Shown here: piece after piece, positions 63,242 to 64,000 of the stretch | Numbering within the stretch: the first letter of the stretch is position 1 | Layout: every line of letters starts with the position of its first letter | Source of the DNA: Oxytricha trifallax | Lineage: Eukaryota; Ciliophora; Spirotrichea; Sporadotrichida; Oxytrichidae | DNA: 64,000 nucleotides | Assembly: GCA_000711775.1 (NCBI GenBank) | Contig: ARYC01018485.1 | Location: 1-64,000, forward strand | Direction of reading: 5' to 3' | Notes under the pieces: generated by a model | The model's database searches: none | Told to the model about the DNA's origin: nothing | Seen by the model: the letters and a program-made list of their open reading frames with translations, nothing else | Made by a program: the position numbers and the translations under genes

Positions 63242-63882
63242 TCATATGAAATGTTTATTCTCTCTATTGTTGCATCTCGGTTTGAAATTATAATTCAGAC
63301 CTTAAAATTTAAAACTATGTGTTATATGTCTAATCTTATCTACTTATTGTAAAGTCTTCTTTTTCAGTAGAAGAACTGTGTTTATTCGATTATCTGCTTC
63401 ATATCTGAAGTGTAGTTTTATTTGTTTTTTCTCCTCGCAGTCTATGAATTCTCGGTGTTCTTACAGTTCACGCTAAACCGATAGTTCGGTGAAGAGTAAT
63501 GTGAATTGTTTTTCTATGTATCTAGTCTCTGAAGTCGCAGACTATCCATCACTTATTGTTAATATTAAAACCATTCATATTAGATATCGAGGTATATTTT
63601 ATTATTAAATTTAATATGTTTTGACATCTTTAAATAGTAATTATATAATTTGATTTTTAATTTTATTGGTTGTTAGAATGAGTCATTTGAATCATATATG
63701 GAGTTTTAAGATTTAGGGGGCTTATAGTTTTGTTTTATAAAAGAGATTTGTCGATCTTGGTGTCGACTCTTTATTCTTTTCTTTAAAATACGTTTGTAAG
63801 GAACTGTTATGAATTTAATAATATTTGATTTTTTCTTGAGTTTTTCTAATAATCCATGCATATTTGTGGATCTGACTCTCAT
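63242..63882 (-). CDS. Gene-like frame, basic protein, may extend past the window edge
   Basis: ATG at 63880-63882 (minus) opens a 172-codon frame to TGA 63364-63366: MRVRSTNMHGLLEKLKKKSN, KFITVPYKRILKKRIKSRHQ, RQISFIKQNYKPPKSQNSIY. From about 63560 a second frame looks more protein-like and runs to TGA 63242-63244 (about 105 codons): TSETRYIEKQFTLLFTELSV, QRELQEHREFIDCEEKKQIK, LHFRYEADNRINTVLLLKKK. One frame change near 63550 would join them into a protein of ~215 residues. N-terminal half strongly basic, C-terminal half mixed helix and strand. Family unknown. Coding-like sequence continues above 63882, so the ATG may be internal. Confidence 0.55.
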
Positions 63883-64000
63883 TATTTAATAGTTTGATTT
63901 CCATTAGAGTGATTCCTTAATATATTTGTGGTTCTACTTATGCTTTTATTAAAGGAAATTAAGTTATTCTTTAATATGTTTTTTTTTTAATTTATTAGAG

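Noticed and set aside
1-64000. Telomere-bearing transposon ends or chromosome ends (C4A4 or G4T4 tracts)
   Set aside because: No C4A4-type tandem repeats were seen at any element boundary; isolated words such as atccccaaaa near 5345 are not repeated.
1-64000. CRISPR arrays, bacterial operons, rRNA genes
   Set aside because: The only regular arrays are the 379-bp satellite and very short tandem repeats; no rRNA-like conserved blocks or ribosome binding sites were recognised.

Overview
The window reads as germline (micronuclear-type) DNA of a ciliate that uses TAA and TAG as glutamine codons and TGA as the only stop. It is AT-rich (roughly three quarters A+T by eye). No standard-code ORF exceeds about 90 codons. 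When TAA/TAG are read as Gln, frames of 100 to 290 codons open up, and several have convincing protein composition: minus strand 36549-37121, 38195-40070, 50999-51619 and 63242-63882; plus strand 34286-36078, 57725-58192 and 48900-50587. A ~379-bp tandem satellite, inverted-repeat elements and interrupted gene pieces are also present. Together these suggest a spirotrich of the Oxytricha/Stylonychia/Tetmemena kind, whose germline is reported to carry a ~380-bp satellite. No telomeric C4A4 tract, rRNA, CRISPR array or bacterial signal was seen.

Layout. 1-5010: about 13 near-identical satellite units, cut by the window's left edge. 5-11 kb: AT-rich DNA with minus-strand coding-like islands and a degenerate tRNA. 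11.2-12.6 kb: a palindromic element with ~430-bp arms around a GC-richer loop. 14.25-21.07 kb: a ~6.8-kb element with ~430-bp terminal inverted repeats and decayed beta-helix-type coding. 21.5-27.2 kb: two diverged copies of one degenerate gene, with two other coding islands between them. 28.6-33.2 kb: minus-strand coding-like DNA. 33.5-33.95 kb: a MITE-like palindrome. 34.3-36.1 kb: a broken plus-strand gene. 36.5-40.1 kb: the two clearest minus-strand genes. 43-48.7 kb: minus-strand coding-like tracts and a second beta-helix fragment. 48.9-50.6 kb: a broken MT-A70 (DPPW) adenine-methyltransferase gene. 51-59.4 kb: a run of gene pieces on both strands (a bZIP-like piece, a MORN piece with a 40-nt intron) and another palindrome. 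62.3-62.8 kb: a second, older copy of the 33.5-kb MITE. 63.2-64 kb: a minus-strand gene leaving the window.

Most coding tracts switch frame every 60-150 codons. Three explanations remain open: pseudogene decay of germline-limited copies, short internal eliminated sequences between gene segments, or assembly indels (two breaks in the 38-40 kb gene sit in A homopolymers). The satellite keeps its length almost exactly over 13 units, so gross indel error across the whole window is unlikely, although multicopy DNA may have been polished better than single-copy DNA.

Calibration: with only TGA as stop, random DNA of this composition gives open runs averaging about 55 codons. Coding calls below about 100 codons without a recognised motif or paralogue are therefore given low confidence. 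All peptides quoted are translated with TAA/TAG as Gln.
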